Assembly: GCA_937921035.1 (NCBI GenBank)
Contig: CALEUL010000031.1
Coordinates: 1-32,502 of the forward strand
Direction: 5' to 3'
Source: an uncultured Porphyromonadaceae bacterium
Lineage (GTDB): Bacteria > Bacteroidota > Bacteroidia > Bacteroidales > Muribaculaceae
Length of the DNA: 32,502 nucleotides
A model generated the notes under the pieces. It made no database searches and had not been told where the DNA came from. It worked only from the letters and a program-made list of their open reading frames with translations. Position numbers and translations under genes: made by a program. Below, one piece after another: positions 1 to 8,419 of the stretch; the stretch's first letter is position 1; each line of letters begins with the position of its first letter.

Positions 1-106
1 TGTGGCGCCCAGCCCTGGCCCGTGCAGCGGGCAAGTTCCATGCCTGCTACAGAGCTTACATAATTGCCCGCGTAGGCTATCAGGGAAAAATGCTTGCTTT
101 TGGGCA
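1..106. repeat. Left terminal inverted repeat (106 bp)
   Basis: Reverse complement of the last 106 bp of the window with a single mismatch (position 56; t here, c in the other copy). The outermost 55 bp are identical, and similarity ends at about position 107. Both copies encode the same stretch of a CotH-like protein. Seen directly by comparing the two ends. Confidence 0.95.
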
Positions 107-425
107 TCCCCAGTAGTGCCGTCTTGTTTTCCAGTTTGAGTTTGTAGGGTTTCTTATCCAGATTCCATGAAGCGTTGCCGCGGCCGCGGATGGTAAGCTG
201 TACATCGCTCAGGTTCTTGGCCTCCTTGTTGTTGAGGGTTACATAACCCTCCGGCACAGCAATAGCCATCGTTGCGGAAATGTTGGTTTCCTTGTCTACT
301 ACGGGCACGCCGTTCTCGGTGTCGATTGTAATGACAGGAATGGTGTGTGTCGGTTCGGCAGAGCGGCCCGTAACGGCTGCCGCCGATAATAATACTAATG
401 TAAGAGTGCGTAACAAATGGTTCAT
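1..425 (-). CDS. CotH kinase-family secreted protein, N-terminal 141 residues (cut by window edge)
   Basis: Open from an ATG at 425 down to the window edge with no stop, so the 3' part is missing. Residues 1-23 form a signal peptide (basic start, hydrophobic LTLVLLSAAAV). Residues 30-60 resemble the N-terminal strand region of Bacteroidetes CotH proteins (IPVITIDTENGVPVVDKE). The family hallmark IRGRGN lies at about 79-84, followed by DKKPYKLKL (90-98), LLGMPKSKHF (104-113) and the helix ending in W-A-P (139-141). CotH domains are atypical protein kinases; in Bacteroidetes the secreted members have mostly unknown substrates. Only the N-terminal lobe is present here, so catalytic residues cannot be checked. 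It lies downstream of the serpin remnant on the same strand, with a 311-bp gap. Family call is firm, role unknown. Confidence 0.85.
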   Translation of the reverse strand, partial: MNHLLRTLTLVLLSAAAVTGRSAEPTHTIPVITIDTENGVPVVDKETNISATMAIAVPEGYVTLNNKEAKNLSDVQLTIRGRGNASWNLDKKPYKLKLENKTALLGMPKSKHFSLIAYAGNYVSSVAGMELARCTGQGWAP

Positions 426-440
426 TTTAATTGCATCTGT

Positions 441-467
441 GGTCTTACAGTCCTTAAGACCTTTTTT
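441..467 (+). terminator. Small hairpin plus T-run in the cotH leader
   Basis: GGTCTTA (441-447) pairs with TAAGACC (455-461), followed by six T on the plus strand. It looks like a weak intrinsic terminator on plus, but no plus-strand gene ends here. On minus it is a hairpin about 16 nt before the cotH start. It may be fortuitous or may influence translation. The rest of 426-736 shows no gene. Confidence 0.3.
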
Positions 468-736
468 ATTGTGTAATAGGAAGCGTGGACTGGATGACAT
501 ATCTTCTAATGGAATATACTATTAGCAAGACCGGTAAAACGATTCCTGATTATAGAACAGCTGCCAGGGGGCGGAAGGCAGTCAAAAGCAACAGTCAAGC
601 ACCATATGGCTACGGCACAAAATTAAACATAAGTTCACAAATACCCCCCCCTTGATTAAACTGTGTTAACGGCGCGGAATTTCTAATAAATTATCCGGGA
701 TTATGATCTGCAGAGCTGTGATTGGGGTAGGACATG

Positions 737-1796
737 TTAGGGTAAATAGTTCACACAGCCGCAATAAAGGATGGTCCTGGTCCACACCTCGCGTATCATG
801 AAAGCAAATGGACGGTCGATTATCAGATAACCATTTTTACTGGGAAATCCGAAATCTACAGCAATACCGGTGCCGTGGCATTTATCAGTACCCTTTTCAG
901 TAAAACTGATCCGAGCCTTCTGTCTCACTTGCGAGATGGCCGGCTTGCCTGCCGATATAAGCGGGAATTCGGCGGTGTCGCCGTTGAAAGCCTTGCTCAC
1001 GCCCATCTCTCTTACAATACCGGTAACGTCCAGCTCGTTGTCGACCGTGAATCTGGGAAAGCGGACATAGCTGTCGTAATACTCATTTTCGGTGTCGAAA
1101 GTGAGTGAGAGATAATCCTCCCCGCTCAATTCTGCAAGGTAATCTTTCAGCGAAACGCCCTGGTCGGGCAGTATGACAAGCAACTGGAAAGAATGGTTTC
1201 CCAACATCAGGGACGGCCAGAAAGCACCGTGTTCATTATCACGCACAGCGCTGAACTTGTAATTGTCGGCATTCATCATCTGCGGGCGGGTAACACTGCC
1301 GTCGGCACAGTAGAAATAGTCGTCGGAAGTATTCTTCTCCAGAAAAGTCTGTCCCCAGGGGCTGTTGAAGCTGAGGGCGTCCATAAGCAGCATTTCCGGG
1401 TTTCCCCCTGGCCAGCTGCCGAGGATTTCCGGAATCACGCCGTCGGTTCTGGCGGCTCCCCATAGGTTGACAGCTGCGCGTGTCGCATCCGTACCGAGGT
1501 CCGCATTGAAAATATCGCATTTGCCTTCGTTTCCGGAAATATAATCCTTATTGACGCTGAAAGCATTGTCAATCCATATCGAGTTTGCCAAAGAGACCTT
1601 TGAGATATTGTCGGCGGAATATAATTCTTCTACAAGCCGGTTGTTGAAAGTGCTGACAGCGTCAAGCCTGTTCCTCTCGATACCCAGAACCGAGAGAATC
1701 TCACTCTGCGTATCACCCTGCGCGCCGCTGGCGAGAACAGACAAGGATGAATAAACGCACAGGGGTGAGAACATGAAATTTGCAGTGCTGTTTTCC
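737..1796 (-). pseudogene. Serpin (serine protease inhibitor, family I4) lacking its N-terminus
   Basis: Minus-strand reading, stop at 737. Serpin signatures are clear: FMFSPLCVYSSLSVLASGAQ near the start, DALSFNSPWGQTF in the middle, and the closing block DRPFAFMIRE...TRTILYCGCV. The open frame formally extends to an ATG at 1864, but the first ~22 residues are an out-of-frame reading of the adjoining TPR gene. Homology starts at about 1790, so the signal peptide and first helix (about 30-50 residues) are missing. The reactive-loop hinge reads EKGTDKCHGT; inhibitory serpins usually have small residues (EAAAAT) where this has D-K-C-H, so inhibition is doubtful. Secreted serpins of gut Bacteroidales are thought to target host or competitor proteases. 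The only internal start I see is the Met at 1773, which would give a still shorter protein. Likely a broken gene, or a misjoined one. Confidence 0.8.
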
Positions 1797-2126
1797 GAGG
1801 TCGCTGTAAACCCTTCCGCCGTAGTACAGTGCCTCGGGGTAGTTCTCTTTGTCGTGGGCGGCATAGTAATTTATCACGTTCAGGATAAGGCTGTCGGAAG
1901 TGTGATCGATATACGCCTTGTCGTTTGCTTTTATAGAGAGCAGATCATAATAATGGCGGTCGGCCTCGGCCAAATCGTCCGGACAGATGCTGTCGAGGCA
2001 GCTCAAAGCTTCCTCTGGTTCGTCGGATACAATTTCGGCAATATGGACAAGCCGTCGGTCATGCGAAGATTCCGAACATCCGAAGATCAGAAGAATAAGA
2101 GGTATAAGAATTGAATAGCGCTTCAT
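1713..2126 (-). pseudogene. TPR-type lipoprotein, N-terminal third only, fused out of frame to serpin
   Basis: ATG at 2126. Residues 1-17 form a lipoprotein signal ending in the lipobox IFGC (Cys17). Residues 18-112 match the right-hand paralogue at 31839 at roughly three quarters identity (LVHIAEIVSD, EADRHYYD, SLILNVINYYA, YYGGRVYSDLG). Homology stops at about position 1796, right after GRVYSDLG. The last ~25 codons to the stop at 1713 are serpin DNA read in the wrong frame. Full-length members of this Bacteroidetes family are several hundred residues, with TPR repeats, usually a membrane helix or coiled coil and often a C-terminal HTH. This copy cannot contain those parts. It has its own promoter-like element, so the truncated message could still be made. 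Confidence 0.8.
1786..1800. other. TPR/serpin junction
   Basis: On the minus strand the TPR sequence runs through gacctcgg and then turns into serpin sequence. In the other TPR copy the same gacctcgg continues into the expected TPR sequence. The join therefore lies within a few bases of shared sequence, and frame is lost across it. Exact base cannot be fixed without the parental sequences. Confidence 0.7.
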
Positions 2127-2174
2127 TTATATCTTGCTGTATCGTTATTGTTTTGCACAATGTGATATATTTTG

Positions 2175-2182
2175 CAAATTTA
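2175..2182 (-). promoter_or_regulatory. -7 element (TAAATTTG) of the left TPR gene
   Basis: Matches the Bacteroidetes -7 form TAnnTTTG on the minus strand, about 49 bp before the ATG at 2126. No TTTG is present at the expected -33 distance, so support is from the -7 element only. Confidence 0.4.
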
Positions 2183-2213
2183 GCGCATGGATAGGACAGG
2201 GCGGCTATACATG

Positions 2214-2252
2214 AGTGCGAAAAGTGTGCGAAAATGCTGTTTGCTCACTTTT
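2214..2252. promoter_or_regulatory. Operator-like repeat upstream of the left TPR gene
   Basis: Contains AGTGCG-AAAA-GTGTGCG (two direct half-sites, 2214-2230) and then TTTGCTCACTTTT, an imperfect inverted partner of the first part. It ends 87 bp before the TPR start. A similarly laid out repeat precedes the right TPR gene at nearly the same distance. Function as a regulator binding site is inferred. Confidence 0.4.
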
Positions 2253-2433
2253 AATTCTTTGAGCCCGCAATTCTACAGCGGCGTCTCTACATTCACGGTG
2301 TTAAATAACTCTAAAAACTGGCTAAAAAGCAAAAAGCAGGCGGAAATTTTTGTAACTTCGCCTTGCACATTGCGCGCACGATACCTTGAATAGAATATCT
2401 AAAACAAATACTATTAACCAAATCAATTCACTA

Positions 2434-3336
2434 ATGAAAAAACAGCTTCTTGCTGCCGCCCTATTTATATTTGGACTGGCAGCTTCGGCCCAGCTTGTCG
2501 AAATCAATTCGATGCAGCGTGTCGACGTGCCTCAGGGCATGATTGTAAGCGTTCCCACCATCAGCCCCGACGGTTCCTTCGTGGTAGTATCGGATGCTTC
2601 GGGTACAGGACTTACAAAAATCGGTGTTGACGGCGGCTCCCCCGTCCGTGTTACCAACAACGCCAGTGGTTACGACGTACAGATCAGCAACGACGGGAAC
2701 ACCGTGGTGTTCCGTCAGAGCACCACAGGCAAGAATCACCTGCGTTACACATCGCTCAACAGCGTAGACCTGCGTTCGGGCAAGGAAAAAGTGCTTGTAA
2801 AACCGTCGCGCAATCTCAATGCCGGCGTGGCACTAAACGCCACAGGCGTATCGGCTGTTGAAAAGGGCAAGCTTCAGGTAAAGAGCCTCGGTAACGCCAA
2901 GGCTACCGCTGCGCCCGTTGTATCCATCAACTACGGCCATCTTGAATACACCGCCAACGGCAAGACCGTTACCCTCGACCCTCAGGGCCGCGGCAGCTAT
3001 CTGTGGCCATCTCTCAGCCCGGACGGCACCAAGGTTGTATATTATCTCGCAGGCCGCGGATGCTTCGTATGCAACACCGACGGTTCCAACCCCGTAGCCC
3101 TGGGTATGCTCCGCGCCGCCAAGTGGCTCGGCAATGATATGGTTGTTGGTATGAACGACGTAGACAACGGCGAATTCGTTACCTCGTCGGCTATCGTCGC
3201 ATCCGACCTCAATGGCAACCGTCAGGATCTCACCAACGAGACTCTTATCGCCATGTACCCCAGCGTCAGCGCCGACGGCAAGAAGATTGCCTTCGCTACC
3301 GCCGAGGGCGAACTTTTCATTATTAACCTTAAATAA
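2434..3336 (+). CDS. Secreted PD40/TolB-like beta-propeller protein
   Basis: 300 residues from the ATG at 2434; the frame opens earlier (2386), but the residues before MKKQLLAAALFIFGLAASAQ are not signal-like. Signal peptide 1-20, with cleavage likely after ASA. The mature part holds several PD40 blades with the motif S-x-D-G: TISPDGSFVVVSD, QISNDGNTVVFR, SLSPDGTKVVYYL and SVSADGKKIAFAT. Such propellers sit in the periplasm or on the surface and bind peptides, glycans or partner proteins; no catalytic motif is visible. The amidase gene starts 9 bp downstream, so the two are almost certainly co-transcribed and the propeller may help that enzyme find peptidoglycan. A weak -7-like TAACTTCG lies at 2353-2360. 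Fold confident, role inferred. Confidence 0.75.
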   Translation: MKKQLLAAALFIFGLAASAQLVEINSMQRVDVPQGMIVSVPTISPDGSFVVVSDASGTGLTKIGVDGGSPVRVTNNASGYDVQISNDGNTVVFRQSTTGKNHLRYTSLNSVDLRSGKEKVLVKPSRNLNAGVALNATGVSAVEKGKLQVKSLGNAKATAAPVVSINYGHLEYTANGKTVTLDPQGRGSYLWPSLSPDGTKVVYYLAGRGCFVCNTDGSNPVALGMLRAAKWLGNDMVVGMNDVDNGEFVTSSAIVASDLNGNRQDLTNETLIAMYPSVSADGKKIAFATAEGELFIINLK

Positions 3337-3345
3337 CAACGGAGT

Positions 3346-6300
3346 ATGAAAAAGCTTCTCATTGCTGCCGCAGCAACTATGATTGCCCTGGCAGCTCCGG
3401 CAAAGACCGCCGACGAACTCCGCGTCTATATCAACCCGGGCCACGGTTCCTGGACAGCCAACGACCGCCCGAACCCCGTTACCGGCCACGGCGCATACCA
3501 GCGAGTGGGCACCGATACCACAAACTTCTTTGAATCGAACACCAACCTCCGCAAAGGTTTCGGTGTTATGGAACGTCTTATCCAGTACGGACTTAAATTC
3601 GACCGCACACTGAATCAGGAAGGCGAACGCCATCAGATCGGCGCAGCCCGCGACATGAGCAACAACATCGTGATGAGCCACGTTAAATGCGGCCCTTACC
3701 ACGAAGATAACGGTACCGGCAGTCAGCTTGGCGACGCAGCACCCGCCGACCTTGAGTACTACAACCGTTCGCTTAGTGAAATCAGTCAGGAAGTGGATGC
3801 CAACAACTTTGATATGTTCATCTCCATCCACTCCAACGCAGCTACCGAAGGAACAAGCACAAACTATCCCTTGTTCCTCTATCGCGGCTATGACACCCCC
3901 ATAGCAGAAGACGGTGTAACACTCGAACACCAACAGACTTCCCGCGAAATGGCCGACAAGTGCTGGGGTTATGCACAGGGTAACCCCCACATGGTGTGGA
4001 CTTACTACTCCGCTGAAAACAAAAACCTACGCGGCGATATCAACTTCTACGGAAGCTCGAGCACCAGCGAGTATACCGGTGCCAAAGGTTATCTGGGCGT
4101 GCTGAAGCACAATGTACCCGGCTTCCTTGTTGAAGGTTACTTCCACACCTACCAGCCCGCACGCCACCGTGCCATGAACTGGGACGTTGACTATGTAGAA
4201 GGTTACGCATATGCCCGCGGTATCGCCGACTTCTTTGGACTGGAAAAAGAAAAGACCGGCACAATCTACGGTATCGTACGCGACCTCCACGAAAAATTCA
4301 ACGACCAGTACTACAAACCCAATTCGGCTTCCGAAGACATCTGGAAACCCCTTAACGGAGCTACCGTTACCCTGTACAAGGGTCAGGAAGTTGTAGCCAC
4401 CTATACAACCGACAACTATTACAACGGCGCATTTGTTTTCGACGGCATTGAACCCGGCACATACACCATCGCAGCCACACATCCCGACTACAAGGCGATG
4501 GAAGCACCCGTCGAAGTTGTTGTCGAGGCCGCAAAGGATACTTATCCCAACATCAAGCTTGAAAGCACATCGTACATACCTCCCAAGGTTGTTTACGAAA
4601 ACTATCCCGACCCCGCCGCTACCATCGGTAACGTACGCGCCGCCGAGGAATATGCTTTTGAAGCCGCATATACCAACGAACCTATTGCCGAACTCGAAGG
4701 CAAGATTGTTCGCCGCGCTATCGCACAGAACGGCAAGCTCTACATTCTGGCAATCGACAAACTGCCGACATACGCTCAGGTTGTTCCCGATACCGACAAG
4801 CCCGCACCCACCATTCTTGTTTACGACCTTGAAAACAAGACAGTCCTGGCCAACGTATCTACCGAAGGCACCTACGGCAGCATCCAGAACGTAGCCGACA
4901 TCCAGGTAACCTCCGACGGCTATCTGCTCGCTTCCTGCCAGACCAAGAACCAGTACTCCGCCGATTATCAGGAATCGCTTCCTGACGGCACCACCGAACC
5001 CCGCGGCACCATCTATATCTACAAGTGGGCCAACGATGAAAACGGTCTTCCCACCGGCGCTCCGCAGCAGTGGCTCAACACACAGCTCGCCGGCCGCTGG
5101 TTCCGCTCCTACGGCGGCGGCACATTCGGTTACACCGGTACATCCTTAGAAGGCAAGCTGCTCATCACGCAGCCCACAATTACCGCTCCCATGCACACTA
5201 TGCGTTCGTCGCTCATCACTATCGTCGATGGTGCTGACGCCGGCGGTGCCGACTATCTTACCCCCGGTTCTTACGGCGAATTCGCATCTGAAAGCCAGCC
5301 CGGTTTCGGTCAGGGCTACCGCATTATAACCTCGCCCCTCGACGATGAACAGGCTATCTTTGTAGGTCCCGACTGCACCGCTGTATGGGATTACAACATG
5401 GGCGACAAGACTCCCGCAGATTGCCTTGGCAACGAAGCTTTCGCCGGTGTTCCCGGTGCTGTCGGAGCATTCAAATATGCCGGCACAAGCTACCTCGTAG
5501 TTCCTGACGTTCAGGACGGCATGGCTGTAGGCGTTAAACTGCTCGACATCAGCAAGCACGTGAACAATGCAACTCAGGTTTCCACCATCAACACCTCCAT
5601 CGCAATGCCGGAAGGCGAATTCGATGAAAATGCAGTTCACAGCTGCGCAACATTCGGCGAAGTAGGTACAACTTACGACGAAGTAAACGAAGTGTATACC
5701 TCTGCCTGGATCAACCTGTACATGATTCGCGACGGCAAGATTACCAAGCTCACTACCAAAAACGTTAATCAGCCCGTTTACAAGACCGCATTTGCTTACG
5801 GCCTTGGCGCAGAAGGCACTGAAAACGGTTATACTGTCAACTACGCGCTGACTACCGACGCCGTTTCGGCAGAACTCGTTCTGACTCCCGAAGAAGGCGA
5901 CGCAGTTGTAATTCCTCTCGAAGCTACCAAGGGCGAACATACCGCTACTATCGATATGTCTCAGCTGTCCGCAGCCGAATACACATGGGAAGTGAAGGTT
6001 GCTTCGAAATCGAACGCAGCCTGCGGCGAAGTATTCTTTGCAGAAGCTCCCGTTACCAAGCGTGGTTCTGTAATCACTTTCACCGATCCCGAATATGAAA
6101 CCTACGGCTACACCGTTGTAGGCCATAACGTAGGCACCGGCTTCGACATCTATAACCCCGCAGGCGAACTCGTTGCAACCGAGGTTCACAAGAACGACCC
6201 GCTGCTTGGCAGCGACAGCAACCAGTCGAACCCGCTCCGTGGCGCAGAACACATGGGCCACGCCCTCGTAGCAGCCTGGGGCGACGATGCCCACGGTGTA

Positions 6301-7164
6301 ACGGCATTCAATCCTCTTGATCCCGAAGAAGCCCTCTACTCCGTATTCGAAGGCGAGATGGCCAAATCCGGTCTTATCTCGTACAACGGTGTCGGCATCG
6401 GCAGCGGCACACCTTGTGTTGAAATCCAGGGCAAGGGTGAAAACGCCCGCATGTACACCTTCGACGAAGACCTTCTTGGCAACGCCATCGCAGTTTACAA
6501 CATCGGCACCTCGCGCACAATAACCACCGCACCCGAAAACTGGGGTTTGCACGGTCTTGCCAATACCAACGTAGAACTTCAGGCTATAGAAAACGGTATC
6601 TTCGCATCGCAGGTTCGCGCCGATTTCTATGATGCAACTCCTTCCATCAAATTTATCAGCAACGAAGGCGAAACCATCTGGGTAAGCAACGACAAGAAAG
6701 ACTGGCCCGTAGACATGATTAAGGACTGCAACTCCGGTCTGGCTGTCAACAAGGCAGGTACTCTGCTGGCCGTATCCGGCAAAACCGGTATCCGTATCTT
6801 CGACCTCAGCTTCAACGAATATGACGAACCCGTTCTGAATTACCGCGCAGCCATCGACGTTACAACTACCGACTGGGCCACAATGCGTTTCGACGCCGCT
6901 AACAACCTGCACTACTATGGCCGTGGCGTCGGCTACAGCGTATATGCTATCAGCAACGATAAACCCGTTGTTTCCACACCTGGTAACGGTGTTATCACCG
7001 GCATTTCTACCGGTGTAGAAGACATCGTAATCGGTGCAGAGAATGCCGAAGGTCCCGTAGAATTCTACAACCTCAACGGTATCCGCATGGACGGCACCAA
7101 CCTTGCTCCCGGTATCTACATCCGCAAGCAGGGCGACAAGGCCGTAAAAGTTCTTGTAAAATAA
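3346..7164 (+). CDS. Large secreted N-acetylmuramoyl-L-alanine amidase with C-terminal sorting tail
   Basis: 1272 residues. Signal peptide 1-19. Residues about 25-300 form an Amidase_3 domain: zinc ligands are visible as His33 (INPGHGSW), Glu63 (ESNTN) and His162 (SIHSNA), with the catalytic Glu likely Glu262 (FLVEGYF). All four key residues are therefore kept and the enzyme should cleave the amide bond between MurNAc and the stem peptide. Residues about 308-405 form a carboxypeptidase-regulatory-like beta domain (GTIYGIVRD, NGATVTLYKG, TYTIAATHPDYK). The following ~800 residues are strand-rich and propeller-like and match nothing I can name. The end (GPVEFYNLNGIRMDG, LAPGIYIRKQGDKAVKVLVK) is a T9SS type A-like tail, the same as in the protein ending at 22331. 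This is far longer than ordinary amidases (200-450 residues). Co-transcribed with the propeller gene 9 bp upstream. Confidence 0.85.
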   Translation: MKKLLIAAAATMIALAAPAKTADELRVYINPGHGSWTANDRPNPVTGHGAYQRVGTDTTNFFESNTNLRKGFGVMERLIQYGLKFDRTLNQEGERHQIGAARDMSNNIVMSHVKCGPYHEDNGTGSQLGDAAPADLEYYNRSLSEISQEVDANNFDMFISIHSNAATEGTSTNYPLFLYRGYDTPIAEDGVTLEHQQTSREMADKCWGYAQGNPHMVWTYYSAENKNLRGDINFYGSSSTSEYTGAKGYLGVLKHNVPGFLVEGYFHTYQPARHRAMNWDVDYVEGYAYARGIADFFGLEKEKTGTIYGIVRDLHEKFNDQYYKPNSASEDIWKPLNGATVTLYKGQEVVATYTTDNYYNGAFVFDGIEPGTYTIAATHPDYKAMEAPVEVVVEAAKDTYPNIKLESTSYIPPKVVYENYPDPAATIGNVRAAEEYAFEAAYTNEPIAELEGKIVRRAIAQNGKLYILAIDKLPTYAQVVPDTDKPAPTILVYDLENKTVLANVSTEGTYGSIQNVADIQVTSDGYLLASCQTKNQYSADYQESLPDGTTEPRGTIYIYKWANDENGLPTGAPQQWLNTQLAGRWFRSYGGGTFGYTGTSLEGKLLITQPTITAPMHTMRSSLITIVDGADAGGADYLTPGSYGEFASESQPGFGQGYRIITSPLDDEQAIFVGPDCTAVWDYNMGDKTPADCLGNEAFAGVPGAVGAFKYAGTSYLVVPDVQDGMAVGVKLLDISKHVNNATQVSTINTSIAMPEGEFDENAVHSCATFGEVGTTYDEVNEVYTSAWINLYMIRDGKITKLTTKNVNQPVYKTAFAYGLGAEGTENGYTVNYALTTDAVSAELVLTPEEGDAVVIPLEATKGEHTATIDMSQLSAAEYTWEVKVASKSNAACGEVFFAEAPVTKRGSVITFTDPEYETYGYTVVGHNVGTGFDIYNPAGELVATEVHKNDPLLGSDSNQSNPLRGAEHMGHALVAAWGDDAHGVTAFNPLDPEEALYSVFEGEMAKSGLISYNGVGIGSGTPCVEIQGKGENARMYTFDEDLLGNAIAVYNIGTSRTITTAPENWGLHGLANTNVELQAIENGIFASQVRADFYDATPSIKFISNEGETIWVSNDKKDWPVDMIKDCNSGLAVNKAGTLLAVSGKTGIRIFDLSFNEYDEPVLNYRAAIDVTTTDWATMRFDAANNLHYYGRGVGYSVYAISNDKPVVSTPGNGVITGISTGVEDIVIGAENAEGPVEFYNLNGIRMDGTNLAPGIYIRKQGDKAVKVLVK

Positions 7165-7186
7165 TCATTCTCCCCAATCCGTAAAT

Positions 7187-7223
7187 ATCGCGGGACGGCC
7201 AAAAGCCGCCCCGCGATTATTTT
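7187..7223. terminator. Terminator between the amidase and birA genes
   Basis: Stem ATCGCGGGACGGC (7187-7199) with GCCGCCCCGCGAT (7205-7217), one mismatch, followed by a short T-rich run on plus. It lies between converging genes and may stop both. Confidence 0.75.
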
Positions 7224-7251
7224 ATGCGCCTGCGCAAAAAAAATAAACAGG

Positions 7252-7992
7252 CTATATTATGTAGGCTATCTCCTTGAAGGCGTAGGTACGGCCGTTGCTC
7301 AGCGAAAGATGGCCGGTGAGTGCCACATCGGTTATGGAGGCGGCGAAAGGTTCTCCACCGGGTTCACAGAAAAGATATTCGGCTCCGTCGGCGCGGTACA
7401 TGCGCGCACGAAAGCGCTGCAGCAACCCTTCGGCATCGGGCTGCGCCAAATACCGGGCCCAGGTGTCCATTATTTCCTCGCATACCTCGGTAAGGAGGGG
7501 CCGCAGCGGTGTCTCGAAACCTAAAATATGAATCATCGACACAGGATTTGGCGCGTCGGAGATAAACACCAGCTGGTTCACGTCAATGCCAATGCCAGCG
7601 ATGGCGCGCTCTATGTTGCAACCGTCGAGCTTGTTCTCTATCAGCGTGCCACAGATTTTCCGGTCGCCCACATATATATCGTTGGGCCACTTCACGGATG
7701 TGCGTTCCGGGACGCCGGCAGCGATGAAGCGGCTGTCGATTGCATCGGCTACAGCAAGGGCAACCAGCATCGACAGCTCGAACTGCCGCGCGGCATGGAA
7801 GCGGCATGGCCGCAGAAGTATCGAAAAAGTAAGATTCTTGCCCGGCTCGGCTTCCCATGTGTTGCCACGCTGGCCGCGGCCCGCCGTCTGGCAATCGGTT
7901 ACCACAACGGTGCCCTCGGGCGCGTCGGTCATACCGGCAAGAACCGCGCTTGTGGATGCGCAGCTCGCCGGGCTGACAATGTTCAGCGTCAT
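7252..7992 (-). CDS. birA: Biotin--[acetyl-CoA-carboxylase] ligase
   Basis: 246 residues from the ATG at 7992, chosen because it overlaps the tsaE stop by four bases (ATGA); a longer frame upstream is only tsaE sequence. The protein attaches biotin to the carboxyl-carrier subunits of acetyl-CoA and related carboxylases through biotinyl-AMP. Signature motifs are present: GRGQRGNTW (ATP/biotin loop), the KWPNDIYVGDRK block and ICGTLIEN. There is no N-terminal helix-turn-helix, so this is a monofunctional (class I) enzyme and not a repressor of biotin synthesis. Last gene of the porX-tsaE-birA run. Confidence 0.92.
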   Translation of the reverse strand: MTLNIVSPASCASTSAVLAGMTDAPEGTVVVTDCQTAGRGQRGNTWEAEPGKNLTFSILLRPCRFHAARQFELSMLVALAVADAIDSRFIAAGVPERTSVKWPNDIYVGDRKICGTLIENKLDGCNIERAIAGIGIDVNQLVFISDAPNPVSMIHILGFETPLRPLLTEVCEEIMDTWARYLAQPDAEGLLQRFRARMYRADGAEYLFCEPGGEPFAASITDVALTGHLSLSNGRTYAFKEIAYII

Positions 7993-8414
7993 TCCGATAT
8001 CAGCATAGTGCGGGAATCGTCGTCGTTCACCTTTATCTGCACCGTAACGGTATCGTCGGGCAGTGCTGCGGCGATGCGCTCGGGCCACTCGATAAGGCAG
8101 ATGACGCCGGAGTCGAAATAGTCCTCGATGCCTAATTCAAGAGCTTCCTCGAGGGTCTCGATGCGATAGAAATCGAAGTGATATATCAGTTCGGCAGTGG
8201 TATCGGAACGATACTCGTTGATAAGCGCGAATGTAGGGGAGGCCGTTTCTTCGGGGTCGACACCCAAAGCCTGGCATAGAGCGTTTATAAAAGTTGTCTT
8301 ACCGGCGCCCATGTCGCCATAGAAGGCAAACACGGTGTTATCGCCCATCAGGGCGGCGAACTCTCGAGCGGCCTGCGGCAGAGCGGCCTCGTCAGGAATC
8401 TGTATAGTTTTCAT
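7989..8414 (-). CDS. tsaE: tRNA threonylcarbamoyladenosine biosynthesis ATPase TsaE
   Basis: 141 residues, the usual length. A Walker A motif, GDMGAGKTTF, lies at about residues 33-42, followed by SPTFALINEY and the conserved IEWPER near 108-113. TsaE is the ATPase that drives the TsaB-TsaD complex making t6A37 on ANN-decoding tRNAs in the cytoplasm. The porX stop lies 5 bp upstream and birA overlaps downstream by 4 bp, so all three are read as one unit. Confidence 0.93.
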   Translation of the reverse strand: MKTIQIPDEAALPQAAREFAALMGDNTVFAFYGDMGAGKTTFINALCQALGVDPEETASPTFALINEYRSDTTAELIYHFDFYRIETLEEALELGIEDYFDSGVICLIEWPERIAAALPDDTVTVQIKVNDDDSRTMLISE

Positions 8415-8419
8415 TTGAT

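Noticed and set aside
2833..3990. Long minus-strand frame (385 codons) opposite the propeller and amidase genes
   Set aside because: Runs antisense to two clear genes; low-complexity V/G/A-rich product with no domain. A shadow of codon bias.
5146..6912. 588-codon minus-strand frame opposite the amidase gene
   Set aside because: Same cause: antisense shadow of a high-confidence coding region, no family resemblance.
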